A DNA stretch of 24,141 bases from Firmicutes bacterium UBA5493 (GCA_002424045.1 DIPH01000050.1:1-24141); one strand, 5' to 3'. Numbered from the stretch's first letter, positions 1 through 7,333 are shown. Notes: generated by a model not told the origin, from the sequence alone. Numbers and translations are program-made.

Positions 1-445
1 ATTCATCTGGCTGAAGCACTCCTCGAGCAATAGGTCTATCGCAATGCGGATTCATCTGCTCCATCCAATCGACAAGAGCCTGTAAAATCCAAGCCATGTT
101 GTACTTGATCCGATAAACCCGATTCAAGTTCAGGTCGATTTCCGTAGCGATGACGACGCCGAAATCTTCCGATGTAACAATCTCGGCAGAGTAACTCTTT
201 CCATCCTTCTCGATCCCAACAAGTACTCCATCTGGCAGGTTGAACTCCTCGTCAATCGTCCCATAATAGACTGTAGGCTTACTCCTATTGACACGTTTCA
301 ACGGCGTAAACTCCAAGATGATATCGTTCTTCTCCGCTTCGGCAATCTCTAAGTTTAGAGTAGAGATGAAACTAGACAAGGCTTCCGGCATCGTGAACAC
401 TGATGACCACTCCTTTGTTTGGTTTACTCCTTTGCAGTTTTCCAT
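1..445 (-). CDS. Unrecognised protein, C-terminus cut by window edge
   Basis: The reading frame is open from 445 to the left edge, giving 148 N-terminal residues with no stop. I do not recognise the family. The visible part is mixed and acidic, with a helical start followed by a segment around PTVYYGTIDEEF and then beta-like stretches (GVLVGIEKDGKSYSAEIV, FGVVIATEIDLNLN), ending in a helix rich in W, M and Q. The ATG at 445 overlaps the stop of the upstream gene as TAATG, with GAGG seven bases before it, which suggests translational coupling. An in-frame GTG at 400, with AAAGGAG nine bases before it, is an alternative start that would drop 15 residues. It is the last visible gene of a three-gene group with 445-717 and 818-1240. 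Function is unknown, and a larger multidomain protein is possible because the rest lies outside the window. Confidence 0.6.
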   Translation of the reverse strand, partial: MENCKGVNQTKEWSSVFTMPEALSSFISTLNLEIAEAEKNDIILEFTPLKRVNRSKPTVYYGTIDEEFNLPDGVLVGIEKDGKSYSAEIVTSEDFGVVIATEIDLNLNRVYRIKYNMAWILQALVDWMEQMNPHCDRPIARGVLQPDE

Positions 446-717
446 TAGGAGGCCTCTTGCTTGCCTTTCAAGCCGAACAGACGAATGAGATAAAAGTTCT
501 CCTCTTCCATGCGTTTGCCAGCTTCCCATTCTTGCTGACTGATGGGAAGAACAGACACGACACCATTTGCCTTGACCCCTGGCATGGCTTGCGCGATGTC
601 CAGCACACCGATGCAATTGGCAGTTTTCTCAGTAACCAGGTAACGCGCAACACTCACTTCTTTTCCAATGCCAACATGACCATAACGGCAGACTACTTTC
701 CAATAGCGCCAATTAAT
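445..717 (-). CDS. Small conserved-looking protein with probable ATT start
   Basis: A 90-residue protein of unknown function. Between the in-frame stop at 736-738 and the first NTG codon (GTG at 657), the frame encodes a compact, coding-like stretch (WRYWKVVCRYGHVG, then GKEVSVARYLVTEK). Starting at 657 would remove it. The only well-placed initiation codon is ATT at 715-717, nine bases after a strong GGGAGG (727-732). ATT is a rare but known start, as in infC. Later motifs are AQAMPGVKANGVVSVLPIS and a C-terminal helix EWEAGKRMEEENFYLIRLFG. From memory, similar short proteins beginning near WKVVCRxGHVG occur in Firmicutes, but I cannot confirm this here. Its stop overlaps the next gene's ATG (TAATG). 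The gap to the upstream 140-residue gene is 100 bases and contains an 8-bp hairpin. Confidence 0.6.
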   Translation of the reverse strand: MNWRYWKVVCRYGHVGIGKEVSVARYLVTEKTANCIGVLDIAQAMPGVKANGVVSVLPISQQEWEAGKRMEEENFYLIRLFGLKGKQEAS

Positions 718-780
718 AGGAACGCACCTCCCTAATTAGTCCAGTCTTCTAAATAAGACTTGGCTCAAGAGATCGTAGGA

Positions 781-804
781 GGGGGAATACTACCGCATTC
801 CCCC
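781..804. repeat. 8-bp inverted repeat between two small genes
   Basis: GGGGGAAT (781-788) and ATTCCCCC (797-804) form a perfect 8-bp stem with an 8-base loop. It lies 14 bases past the stop of the 818-1240 gene. No T-run follows on either strand in the terminator sense, so it may tune the mRNA between the two cistrons rather than end transcription. Confidence 0.4.
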
Positions 805-817
805 ACAAAAACAGTAC

Positions 818-1240
818 CTATTTGGCTATATCAATCTCACCACGTTCATGCAGAACCAACAACTGTCTAGTTAGCCATAGCGCAAATCCCAGAACATCCT
901 GTTGCTCAACAGCAATACATTGACCAGTCTTCCCACGAATCATGAGGGCATTACAAGTATTGAAGAAGTAAGGTGCCCACTCTATAAGCAAACTTCCCTT
1001 GCCAACAGTGTCTACCATGCCTACAAACAACTGATGATCGAGTTGACGTTGTGGTTGCTGCTTCAAGGCGGTCAAAATCGCCTCAACTAAGTATCGAACC
1101 CGCTCGATCGGTAAAACGATGTGCTTCTTTTTCCCTCGGGAACCTCGGATTCTTTCCATGACCAACTCTTTTCCTTGAATTCGCAGTTCAATAAAGACTT
1201 GCTTTGTTGCCCAACTGTCACGGTAACTTGCCAATGCCAT
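818..1240 (-). CDS. Unrecognised 140-residue protein
   Basis: A basic N-terminal half with alternating beta-like segments (QVFIELRIQGKELVMERIRG, then GKKKHIVLPIERVRYLVEAILTAL) is followed by a hydrophobic, helix-rich half ending LWLTRQLLVLHERGEIDIAK. The beta strands followed by a basic turn, an I-x-L-P segment and a helix recall PC4/Whirly-type ssDNA-binding folds. This is only a shape resemblance, not a family call. The ATG at 1240 has AAAGGG only two bases before it. The TTG two codons downstream (1234) would have better spacing, so the start is uncertain by a few residues. It leads the small-protein group 818-1240, 445-717 and 1-445. The consensus promoter at 1599-1628 and the hairpin at 1284-1314 lie upstream and may control it. 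Confidence 0.6.
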   Translation of the reverse strand: MALASYRDSWATKQVFIELRIQGKELVMERIRGSRGKKKHIVLPIERVRYLVEAILTALKQQPQRQLDHQLFVGMVDTVGKGSLLIEWAPYFFNTCNALMIRGKTGQCIAVEQQDVLGFALWLTRQLLVLHERGEIDIAK

Positions 1241-1283
1241 CGCCCTTTCTGTTTCTGTTTTTTTAATGCCAGAAAATGAAAAG

Positions 1284-1314
1284 CTCTTCTAGATATGATG
1301 AATATCCAGAAGAG
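1284..1314 (-). terminator. Hairpin with T-rich tail (terminator or attenuator)
   Basis: On the minus strand a 13-bp stem with one G-U wobble and a 5-base loop (CTCTTCTGGATAT / ATATCTAGAAGAG) is followed by GCTTTTCATTTTCT. It stands 44 bases upstream of the 818-1240 start and about 280 bases downstream of the promoter at 1599-1628. It could therefore be an attenuator in a long leader, or the end of a short upstream transcript. The tail is not a continuous T-run, so termination strength is uncertain. Confidence 0.45.
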
Positions 1315-1517
1315 AGTTACGGCTTGCATATTCTGTTGTCCGAAGTTGTGTCGTTCCCCCAAATCGCCGCTATAGCTGCGATTTTCAGCAACAAAGTCCA
1401 GCTTTGCTGCCATCAGTGGGTCGAGTCTGCCTATTATGTAATGTAGTTTCGCCACTTGCCAGGCCGACCATTTGCGCATATTATAAGGAAGCGCAACAAA
1501 GGGGAAGCCTTAAAAAC

Positions 1518-1592
1518 GGGTACCAAAAACCTGGCCTACAAAAGAGGCCTTTTACTCGGTTCTTGTCCTAGGATTTTGCTTATAAGGTACCC
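1518..1592 (-). ncRNA. Candidate structured leader or small RNA
   Basis: If transcription starts near G1592, as expected from the promoter at 1599-1628, the RNA opens with GGGTACC (1592-1586). This pairs perfectly with GGTACCC (1524-1518), which is followed by GTTTTT. Inside is a second hairpin, GGCCT/AGGCC, with loop arms between 1549 and 1533. A 75-base element that closes its own ends and is followed by a T-run could be a small RNA or an attenuator. I do not recognise a known riboswitch class. The 1241-1829 interval holds no convincing gene apart from these elements. Confidence 0.35.
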
Positions 1593-1598
1593 ATGACT

Positions 1599-1628
1599 AT
1601 TTTACCTATAGGAGGGATAATTTGTCAA
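1599..1628 (-). promoter_or_regulatory. Consensus-like sigma-A promoter
   Basis: On the minus strand a perfect -35 TTGACA (1628-1623) and a -10 TAAAAT (1604-1599) are separated by 18 bases. The predicted start is near 1592. It points toward the small-protein genes 818-1240, 445-717 and 1-445, with a leader of about 350 bases that carries two structured elements. Confidence 0.6.
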
Positions 1629-1829
1629 GTTAATTTATTGTAAACGCCCGCTTTCCTGCACGGACACGAGCTTTGTGCGCCGAGTAAGAACGGGAAATTA
1701 TCAAATTTGACCCAAGAGCGCTCTTCATCCGCGAGTTTTCTCGTTAAAGCAATTTGTATCTTCTCACTTCCCTCTTATCGGAAAATCGGCCTTGGTTAAT
1801 TTGCTTGCAGAATAATTCTGCTTTTGGCG

Positions 1830-2276
1830 CTAAAACACTTCATCATCGCCAAGAAGACCCAATAATTCTACGGGACCTAGTACATAAGGCAAACCTGTTG
1901 ACGCTCTGGAGAGCAGGGAAATCAACAAAGAGAATTCTGAAATAACCGGGAATGATGTGTCCTTCCCAAGCTGATCCACATCTATGCTACCTTGACCTGT
2001 AATCTCCACCATGGCCTGGTAAGAGGCAACTATCGTAAAAAAACCAGGATGTTCAAAGCGGAACTCCCAGATTAATCCTAGGTCACCATCTTCATCATGT
2101 CCTAAAATAGCTATTTCCATTGTACATTCAGGCATCGCTGCCAAAAAGTCGCTTTCTTCATCATCTTCGTTCATTTCATAATCGACATGCAATAGAGCAA
2201 TACTACCCGGAATAATCATACCTCTAATCTCGTCTTGCTTTTGCCTTAAGTGAACTACTTTATCCTTGTTCTTCAC
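1830..2276 (-). CDS. Unrecognised acidic protein
   Basis: A protein of about 148 residues that I cannot assign. A short lysine-rich start (KNKDKVVHLRQKQDEIRG) leads into a strongly acidic patch (NEDDEESDF) and then alternating hydrophobic segments (TMEIAILGHDEDGDLGLIWE, FFTIVASYQAMVEIT). It ends in a hydrophobic, glycine- and leucine-rich tail. The GTG at 2276 is preferred because GGAGGGG stands six bases upstream. An ATG at 2294 would add six residues but lacks a ribosome binding site, although it directly follows the stop of a 31-codon ORF. It has no signal peptide or membrane segment that I can see. It lies downstream of two short ORFs and the WD40 lipoprotein gene on the same strand, and no promoter is obvious immediately before it. 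Confidence 0.55.
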   Translation of the reverse strand: MKNKDKVVHLRQKQDEIRGMIIPGSIALLHVDYEMNEDDEESDFLAAMPECTMEIAILGHDEDGDLGLIWEFRFEHPGFFTIVASYQAMVEITGQGSIDVDQLGKDTSFPVISEFSLLISLLSRASTGLPYVLGPVELLGLLGDDEVF

Positions 2277-2294
2277 TTTCTTCCCCTCCATCAT

Positions 2295-2390
2295 TTAGCC
2301 TATCTGGATCGCGAGTCTATCTTCGACTGTAATTCGATCCCGTCGATCCCGGGCGGGATCACTAAGGCCAACCTTATCTTTTACCTCCAT
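2295..2390 (-). CDS. Possible 31-residue ORF
   Basis: An ATG at 2390 opens a 31-codon frame rich in charged residues (KDKVGLSDPARDRRDRITVE) that ends with TAA directly before the ATG at 2294. It overlaps the end of the 53-codon ORF by 10 bases. It may be a coupled mini-cistron or the tail of a decayed gene. The only support is position and lack of stops. A 7-bp inverted repeat (GATCCCG/CGGGATC) lies inside it. Confidence 0.2.
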   Translation of the reverse strand: MEVKDKVGLSDPARDRRDRITVEDRLAIQIG

Positions 2391-2542
2391 GCATATCCTT
2401 CAATTCTAGCTACCCATATCGGTTCCCTGCTTAAATCAAGGGCCCACGAGGTTTCTGTAGCACCTGACAGCCACGTATGCTTAAGGCCCATTCTCCCAAA
2501 GAGAATAGGCCTTATCTTTACCCAACATCCATTTTGATTCAT
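2381..2542 (-). CDS. Possible 53-residue ORF with strong ribosome binding site
   Basis: The ATG at 2542 has GGAGG (2549-2553) six bases upstream, a well-placed Shine-Dalgarno sequence. The 53 residues are rich in W, R and G, with motifs IRPILFGRMGLKHTW and SWALDLSREPIWVARIEGY. I do not recognise it. A near-perfect 13-bp hairpin (2483-2513) falls inside the frame, which leaves open that the conserved feature here is RNA structure rather than protein. It is transcribed after the WD40 gene and before the 1830-2276 gene. Confidence 0.3.
   Translation of the reverse strand: MNQNGCWVKIRPILFGRMGLKHTWLSGATETSWALDLSREPIWVARIEGYAWR
2483..2513. repeat. 13-bp inverted repeat, 5-base loop
   Basis: AAGGCCCATTCTC (2483-2495) pairs with GAGAATAGGCCTT (2501-2513), allowing one G-U pair, around the loop CCAAA. 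The stem is symmetrical enough to fold on either strand. There is no strong T-run: ATCTTTA follows on plus and AAGCATA on minus. It lies about 110 bases past the WD40 gene stop and could be a weak terminator or an RNA-processing site. Confidence 0.4.
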
Positions 2543-2625
2543 TCAGTACCTCCACCAGATCCTGTCACCCAAAGCTCGTAAAACCGCCGAAGTTCGATAA
2601 ACTTGGCGATGTCCAGCCTATTGAA

Positions 2626-4812
2626 TCAATCAAGTTCGCCTAGGATGATTATAGAATTGTACTCCGTAATTGCTAGCTGATCGCCTTTAGGCGACCAAGC
2701 TAGAGTCTCTAAACCCCACCTCTGGCCAGGATACGTATAAAGAATTTCACCCGTACTCATATCCCAAATGTGTATCGTGCCACTATGGCTGCCCCCTGCC
2801 AGATAACGCCCACAAGGGGACCACTCCAAGGCGGTAACTAAGTTTTCATCGCCAACCAAGGCCCTTGCAATCTGATCTGTTTCTAGATCCCAAATACGGA
2901 TCGTCCGATCATAACTGGAGCTAGCTAAATACTTGCCATCAGGAGACCAGGCAAGAGTTTGAACCCAATCGGTGTGCCCTTTAAGTTTTTTGATTTCCTT
3001 CCCTGTTACGCCGCTATAAATGTGAATAGCCTGATCGTAGCCCCCAAAAGCGACTTGATCACTTTGGGGCGACCAAGCAACGGTAGTAATCCATCCTTCG
3101 GGATTTTGTATACCCAGTAATTGGGTTCCCGTGGGCACATCCCAAACTGCGACAGTTTTATCCCAACTAGCACTCGCAAGCCTTTTACCATTAGGCGCCC
3201 AGCTTAAAGAAAGAACGATGTCTTCATGGCTAACAGAGTGCATCCCAACGGCAAATTCAAAACCCTTTTCATGTACAAATGGCTTTTTAATACGTTCAGT
3301 GAAAGCACCAAGGTATTCGCCTTCCGTAACGTTCCAAACACGCACCAATAAGTCATGACCTCCGCTGGCTAGGTACGTGCCATCTGGTGACCAAGCCAGA
3401 TCTTCCATAGGCCCGCTATGGCCGGGAAGCAGTTGAAACTTTTCTTTTCGTGCATCGAGATCCCAGATCCGGATTATCCTGTCTTCCCCTCCAGAGGCCA
3501 GATAATCTCCCTGAGGTGACCAAGCTAAAGCCTTGATAGCACTGGTGTGACCCGCGATTTTCAATGCATTCTCCCCTGATTCTGCTGACCAAAGATCAAT
3601 GATGCCCTTATAACCTCCACTAGCTAACAGGTGTGATTCTCTGCCCCAATCTAATGCAAAGATGTAATTCTCCGTATTGATGCTTTGCACCAACTCTTGC
3701 TTATCCCAATCCCAAACCTGGATCACTCTGTCTGTACCAGCACTGGCTAAATAATGGGCATCAAAAGACCAACTTAAGATAGCAGCTTCGCCTTGGTACT
3801 CCTCAAGGAAAGTCCTCTCCCCTGTTTCGAAGTTAAGAACCTCTAAAGCACCGCTTTTAGAAGCCATGGCAACTAAAGATCCCTTTGGCGCAGCAGATAG
3901 GGACATAATCTTATCCCTCGTCTCAAACTCAGCACTAAGTTCCCCTTGATCAACCTGCCAGACTCTTAAGCTTAAATCATCGCCGCCACTAAACAAAAAC
4001 TTACTGTCTGGAGACCAAGCAACCGCCCTCACCCAGTTTTCGTTAGTGAACGACTTTAGTTCATTTCCCGTAGCAAAATCCCAAATCCTAACCTCACAAT
4101 CCCAGCCAGAACTAGCAAGTTTGGTTCCATCAGGTGACCATGCTAAATCTGTAAGTAAGTTAGTATGGCCTTTTAGTGTCTTGACTTCTAGACCTGTCTG
4201 CCAATCCCAGATCTTAATTTTGCCATCTCTAGCCCCGCTGGCTAAGTAGTGGCCTTGAGGAGAAAACGCAATAACCTTAATAGCACTTGTGTGGCCGGTC
4301 ATTGTTCTCACTAGTTGTCCATCGTCTGTTCTCCAAATCCTGATTGTCCTATCATTACTACCGGTGGCTATGTACCTATCATCTGCAGAAAAGGCAATTG
4401 CTACAACCAGATCTAGGTGACCATCGAAAGAAAATTGTGTTCCCCAATTGGCAAAATCAGGTTCTGCCCAAGGATAAGCCACAAATTCAAACTCCTGGTC
4501 TTCCCCTACTACCTGCTTTTCCGGGAGAAACCTATAACCGGTTTTACGGGGAATAATGACCGCTTCACTAAGAGCAGTAGTCTCAAAGTACCCGCCCGCA
4601 TCTGTCTCCACATGTGAACTCGTTTCATCCACAACTAAGAGGCTGACACCTGCCAAACCCAGAGCCTTATCTTCCGTTGCCTCGGCCACAACAACCTTCC
4701 CCGAAATAACGCTCGTCTCAGGCAGAGCATCGCGCTGATCGCAACCGCTTACGGGTAAGACAAGCAAAATGAAACAAAACATCAAGAAAAGGCACTTAGG
4801 CTTTCTGATCAT
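2626..4812 (-). CDS. WD40-repeat lipoprotein with regulatory-like beta domain
   Basis: A surface-exposed lipoprotein. A basic start and hydrophobic stretch run into the lipobox VSGC, so the mature protein would start at Cys24 (ATG start). Next comes a domain of about 80 residues like the carboxypeptidase regulatory/CarboxypepD_reg fold (SGKVVV, GLAGVSLLVVDE, TDAGGYFETT, GYRFLP). I count 14 WD40 repeats filling the rest, many with the textbook spacing GH...LAWSPDG..LASGG.D..IRIWD. Fourteen repeats fit two seven-bladed propellers, a protein-binding scaffold with no catalytic residues. The spacing between repeats 9 and 10 is enlarged by about 20 residues (FTERIKKPFVHEKGFEF). The start is ATG 4812 or in-frame GTG 4821. 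A GAAGGGGG purine run precedes both. The partner is unknown. Neighbours are decayed or small genes, so it appears to stand alone. Confidence 0.9.
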   Translation of the reverse strand: MIRKPKCLFLMFCFILLVLPVSGCDQRDALPETSVISGKVVVAEATEDKALGLAGVSLLVVDETSSHVETDAGGYFETTALSEAVIIPRKTGYRFLPEKQVVGEDQEFEFVAYPWAEPDFANWGTQFSFDGHLDLVVAIAFSADDRYIATGSNDRTIRIWRTDDGQLVRTMTGHTSAIKVIAFSPQGHYLASGARDGKIKIWDWQTGLEVKTLKGHTNLLTDLAWSPDGTKLASSGWDCEVRIWDFATGNELKSFTNENWVRAVAWSPDSKFLFSGGDDLSLRVWQVDQGELSAEFETRDKIMSLSAAPKGSLVAMASKSGALEVLNFETGERTFLEEYQGEAAILSWSFDAHYLASAGTDRVIQVWDWDKQELVQSINTENYIFALDWGRESHLLASGGYKGIIDLWSAESGENALKIAGHTSAIKALAWSPQGDYLASGGEDRIIRIWDLDARKEKFQLLPGHSGPMEDLAWSPDGTYLASGGHDLLVRVWNVTEGEYLGAFTERIKKPFVHEKGFEFAVGMHSVSHEDIVLSLSWAPNGKRLASASWDKTVAVWDVPTGTQLLGIQNPEGWITTVAWSPQSDQVAFGGYDQAIHIYSGVTGKEIKKLKGHTDWVQTLAWSPDGKYLASSSYDRTIRIWDLETDQIARALVGDENLVTALEWSPCGRYLAGGSHSGTIHIWDMSTGEILYTYPGQRWGLETLAWSPKGDQLAITEYNSIIILGELD

Positions 4813-4858
4813 ATCTCCCACATCCCCCTTCGTCTTCTTGTACTCTAAAGCTACTACT

Positions 4859-5242
4859 TCAGAAACACATAGAATCCTCTTTTTCCAAATCTAACGAGCA
4901 TCTTTTTCCAAATCTAACGAGCATCGCTCCTGCCTTTTCCCGCGGCAAGAAGCGGTGCTCATTTTCCTCGTTGACCGGCGATTCCATAAGCTGAGAGTAA
5001 TCATCGTAAAAGGTAAGCCACTTCAGGATGTTTACCGCTCGATCCCGCAATACGATAGTAACGAGGCTTGCATCTTTCTGGATGATTCGCCAATAAGAAT
5101 CCTTCAACCCGCTTGGAGGCATCGCGATCACAAAATCATCAGCGTTCTCCCCTAGGATCTTCTGCAACACCACCCTGGTGTTCTTACGATAGTCATGGCC
5201 TGTCCACCATTTCTGTCGCAACAATCGGTGTTTGGTTAGTTC
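4859..5242 (-). pseudogene. 5'-truncated shikimate-kinase-like fragment
   Basis: The frame encodes a segment resembling the middle of shikimate-kinase-like proteins: RQKWWTGHDYRKNTRVVLQK, then DDFVIAMPPSGL, then a segment containing IVLRDRAVNILK and TFYDDYS. The P-loop N-terminal half is absent. The frame is bounded upstream by the stop codon of the ATPase gene (5243-5245), and only a TTG at 5224 without a ribosome binding site is available. The C-terminus departs from the family after MESPVNEENEH. A 23-bp tandem duplication (4878-4923) then changes the last reading frame. Without it the tail would read RFGKRGFYVFLK and stop. Both ends are therefore damaged and this is best read as a relic. 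The family assignment rests on remembered motifs and is moderate. Confidence 0.55.
4878..4923. repeat. 23-bp perfect tandem duplication
   Basis: Positions 4878-4900 and 4901-4923 are identical (each begins TCTTTTTCC and ends ACGAGCA). Because 23 is not a multiple of three, the extra copy shifts the frame at the end of the shikimate-kinase-like fragment. It looks like a recent slippage event in a gene no longer under selection. Confidence 0.9.
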
Positions 5243-6472
5243 CTAAATTAACGATATTGGTATGATTAAATTATCCTTGTTGAACGCACTAAGTGTGTCT
5301 GCTGTGCAAAGAACAGCGCCCGTTCCACGTTGTAGCGGCGACCGTTCCAGAACTCCGAAGACCCGTATCAACCGCGCATCAGGCGTGGCCGTTTTCTTGA
5401 CCTCTATAGGATAGAGGTACCCGTCCATTTCAATAATAATATCTATCTCTTTGGAATCTTTGTCTCTGTAGTAGTACAAAAATAGCTCTCTACCAGAGTT
5501 ATAGTGGCTTTTTATTATTTCGGACACTACATAGTTTTCAAGCACTGCACCATTCATCGCACCACTCATTAGAGTGGCTGGATCACTCCATTTTGTGAGG
5601 TAACTGACTAGCCCCGTATCGTAGAAATAGAGTTTGGGTGCCTTGACAGTACGCTTCAGGACATTATTCGAATAGGGATGCAAATAGAAGATTATACCCA
5701 GCGTTTCTAGAATTCGCAGCCAACTTTTTGCCGTTGTCTGATCAATATCACTATGCTCGGCTATTGTCCGATAATTCACCATTTGCCCAGAGAGAGCGGC
5801 GGCAGCAGTCATGAAATTCATGAACTTGAGCGAATCAATAGCGCCAGATAACCCTTTTACATCACGGTCAATATAGGTGCTAACATAGCTTGAGTAAAAA
5901 ATACTTCGGTTCGTATATTTTCCGCTGATCAGCGCAGGCATACCACCATTAAATATGCGCTCATAAATCTCGGGAGTACCTGCCTTTGAAGTAGTTTTCT
6001 CCCTTTCCAAAAGCATATCCAAGTTGACTTCGAAAGGCATTGTCTTGGTGCCCAAAATCTCTTGCTGAGAAAGGGGAAGCATTTGGAGCAGAGCAACTCG
6101 GCCCGCAAGCGATTCCTGAACTCCTTCCATCAATTTAAAGACCTGAGAGCCCGTGAGCCAAAAGTCTCCAGCTCTGTGATTCTTATCAACCCATATTTTG
6201 ATATACGGAAAAAGCTCCGGTGCGTACTGGACTTCGTCAATGAAGAGCGGTGGCCTGTGGATCTGAAAGAACATCGCTGGATCTTCTTTGGCCATCTTAC
6301 GCTCGGTTAGATCATCGAGCGTCACATAAGCGCGGCCAATGTTTTCTTCATCCATTAGTTTCTTGAGCATAGTCGTCTTGCCAACCTGGCGCGGCCCTGT
6401 CAGTAAAATGGCAGGAAACTGTCGGTTGAGCTCAAGAAACGTATCCTCCATGGCTCGATTGACGTACTTCAT
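5243..6472 (-). CDS. AAA ATPase with DUF4143-type C-terminal domain
   Basis: A 409-residue ATP-binding protein of the AAA_14/DUF4143 group. The Walker A is GPRQVGKTT (residues 26-34), the Walker B is LFIDE (77-81), and a sensor-like WLTGSQ lies at 106-111. The middle contains winged-helix-like sequence (YRTIAEHSDIDQTTAKSWLR). The C-terminus has a restriction-endonuclease-like core: EIDIII, then PIEVKK near residues 355-360. Length and architecture are normal for the family, which is common, often mobile and poorly understood. Some members sit beside toxin-antitoxin or defence genes. The ATG has AAGGGGG about 11 bases upstream and a convincing promoter at 6514-6542. The gene looks intact although the flanking genes are broken. 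Its stop is in frame with the following shikimate-kinase-like fragment, which may mark the junction where it arrived. Confidence 0.88.
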   Translation of the reverse strand: MKYVNRAMEDTFLELNRQFPAILLTGPRQVGKTTMLKKLMDEENIGRAYVTLDDLTERKMAKEDPAMFFQIHRPPLFIDEVQYAPELFPYIKIWVDKNHRAGDFWLTGSQVFKLMEGVQESLAGRVALLQMLPLSQQEILGTKTMPFEVNLDMLLEREKTTSKAGTPEIYERIFNGGMPALISGKYTNRSIFYSSYVSTYIDRDVKGLSGAIDSLKFMNFMTAAAALSGQMVNYRTIAEHSDIDQTTAKSWLRILETLGIIFYLHPYSNNVLKRTVKAPKLYFYDTGLVSYLTKWSDPATLMSGAMNGAVLENYVVSEIIKSHYNSGRELFLYYYRDKDSKEIDIIIEMDGYLYPIEVKKTATPDARLIRVFGVLERSPLQRGTGAVLCTADTLSAFNKDNLIIPISLI

Positions 6473-6513
6473 ATCACGCCTGACCCCCTTCGGCTAATAT
6501 TGTGTTCGTCCCT

Positions 6514-6542
6514 ATTATAGCCGAAACGTGGCAAAAATACAA
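6514..6542 (-). promoter_or_regulatory. Promoter of the DUF4143 ATPase gene
   Basis: On the minus strand TTGTAT (6542-6537) and a perfect TATAAT (6519-6514) are separated by 17 bases. The predicted start is near 6507, leaving a leader of about 35 bases before ATG 6472. This gives the ATPase its own transcription independent of the broken SWIM gene upstream. Confidence 0.65.
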
Positions 6543-6615
6543 TGCAATGAGGAGTTTTTGACACAGTCTCCATGAGTCTAGGCGCACAATATGATTGGTA
6601 CTACTCGCACCTGGC

Positions 6616-7333
6616 CTAGTCTCGCTCCAACCCCAACTCTTCCACCATAGCCCATCTATTCTTATACTTCCTTGCCCATTTTTCCTTGAGTTCTTCCACA
6701 ATGGAAGGCCCACCGGGGTACTTGGCTATCCTCCCAAGCTCCTCCTTGATCTTGACATAGTGCCTGCGACCACCGGCATGCTCTGCCCATTCTATAACCC
6801 TGCGGACTAAGAGGTCCCGCATCTCGTCTGTGAAGTTATCCTTCAAAAGCTCTTCATAGGTATCAAGATCCCAATGGTTGAAATCCTCTTGGAGAGCAGC
6901 CACCAATTCCCGCGAGAGATTCTCCTTGGCATAGATTTTTTTCAGATCCACACCCTTTTCTCTGAGCCGGTGGAGAACATAATCCCTCTCACTAGGCCAC
7001 TCCTGCGGGGATACCATGCTTTTGTACTCCAGGTAGGCATCTAGTTGCCCAGGGGCATAGTCCAGCACCCTCAAGAGTCCTTCCCGGCGAAGGGCATGAT
7101 GATCACTAAGTCTATGGTAAACCTCCATCAGCTTGCGGCTGTACCTGTCGGCCATCCCCCAGTGGTCTTTAAAACGCTCCTTACCGTCCTTCAAAAGGTC
7201 CATGGCTCTTTCGTATTCTCCGAAGCTTAGATGGCGCTCCACAACGAATAACCTAAGCTCAGGGAGGTCACGGTTTATGCCAAGGAGCTGCTGAGCCCGC
7301 TCTTCATAGCCCAAAGCCCACAGTGTTTTAAGC
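6616..7333 (-). pseudogene. C-terminal part of frameshifted SWIM-domain gene
   Basis: This is the second half of the split SWIM protein. Reading back past the TTG at 7314 in the same frame gives KLKTLWALGYEERAQQLLG, which continues naturally from the upstream half once one base is removed near 7338-7341. The content is helical and TPR-like (SFGEYERAMDLLKDGKERF, SDHHALRREGLLRVL, WPSERDYVLHRLREKGVD), ending KNRWAMVEELGLERD. It has no ribosome binding site of its own at 7314, so it is unlikely to be made as a separate protein. C-terminal helical repeats behind an N-terminal SWIM finger are usual for bacterial proteins of this type. Confidence 0.7.

Noticed and set aside
1087..1479. 130-codon minus-strand ORF overlapping the 140-residue gene
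   Set aside because: Its second half is an out-of-frame reading of the better gene at 818-1240, it has no ribosome binding site, and a hairpin with T-rich tail lies in its middle.
6474..6713. 79-codon minus-strand ORF before the ATPase gene
   Set aside because: It overlaps the SWIM C-terminal part in another frame and runs through the ATPase promoter; composition is not protein-like.
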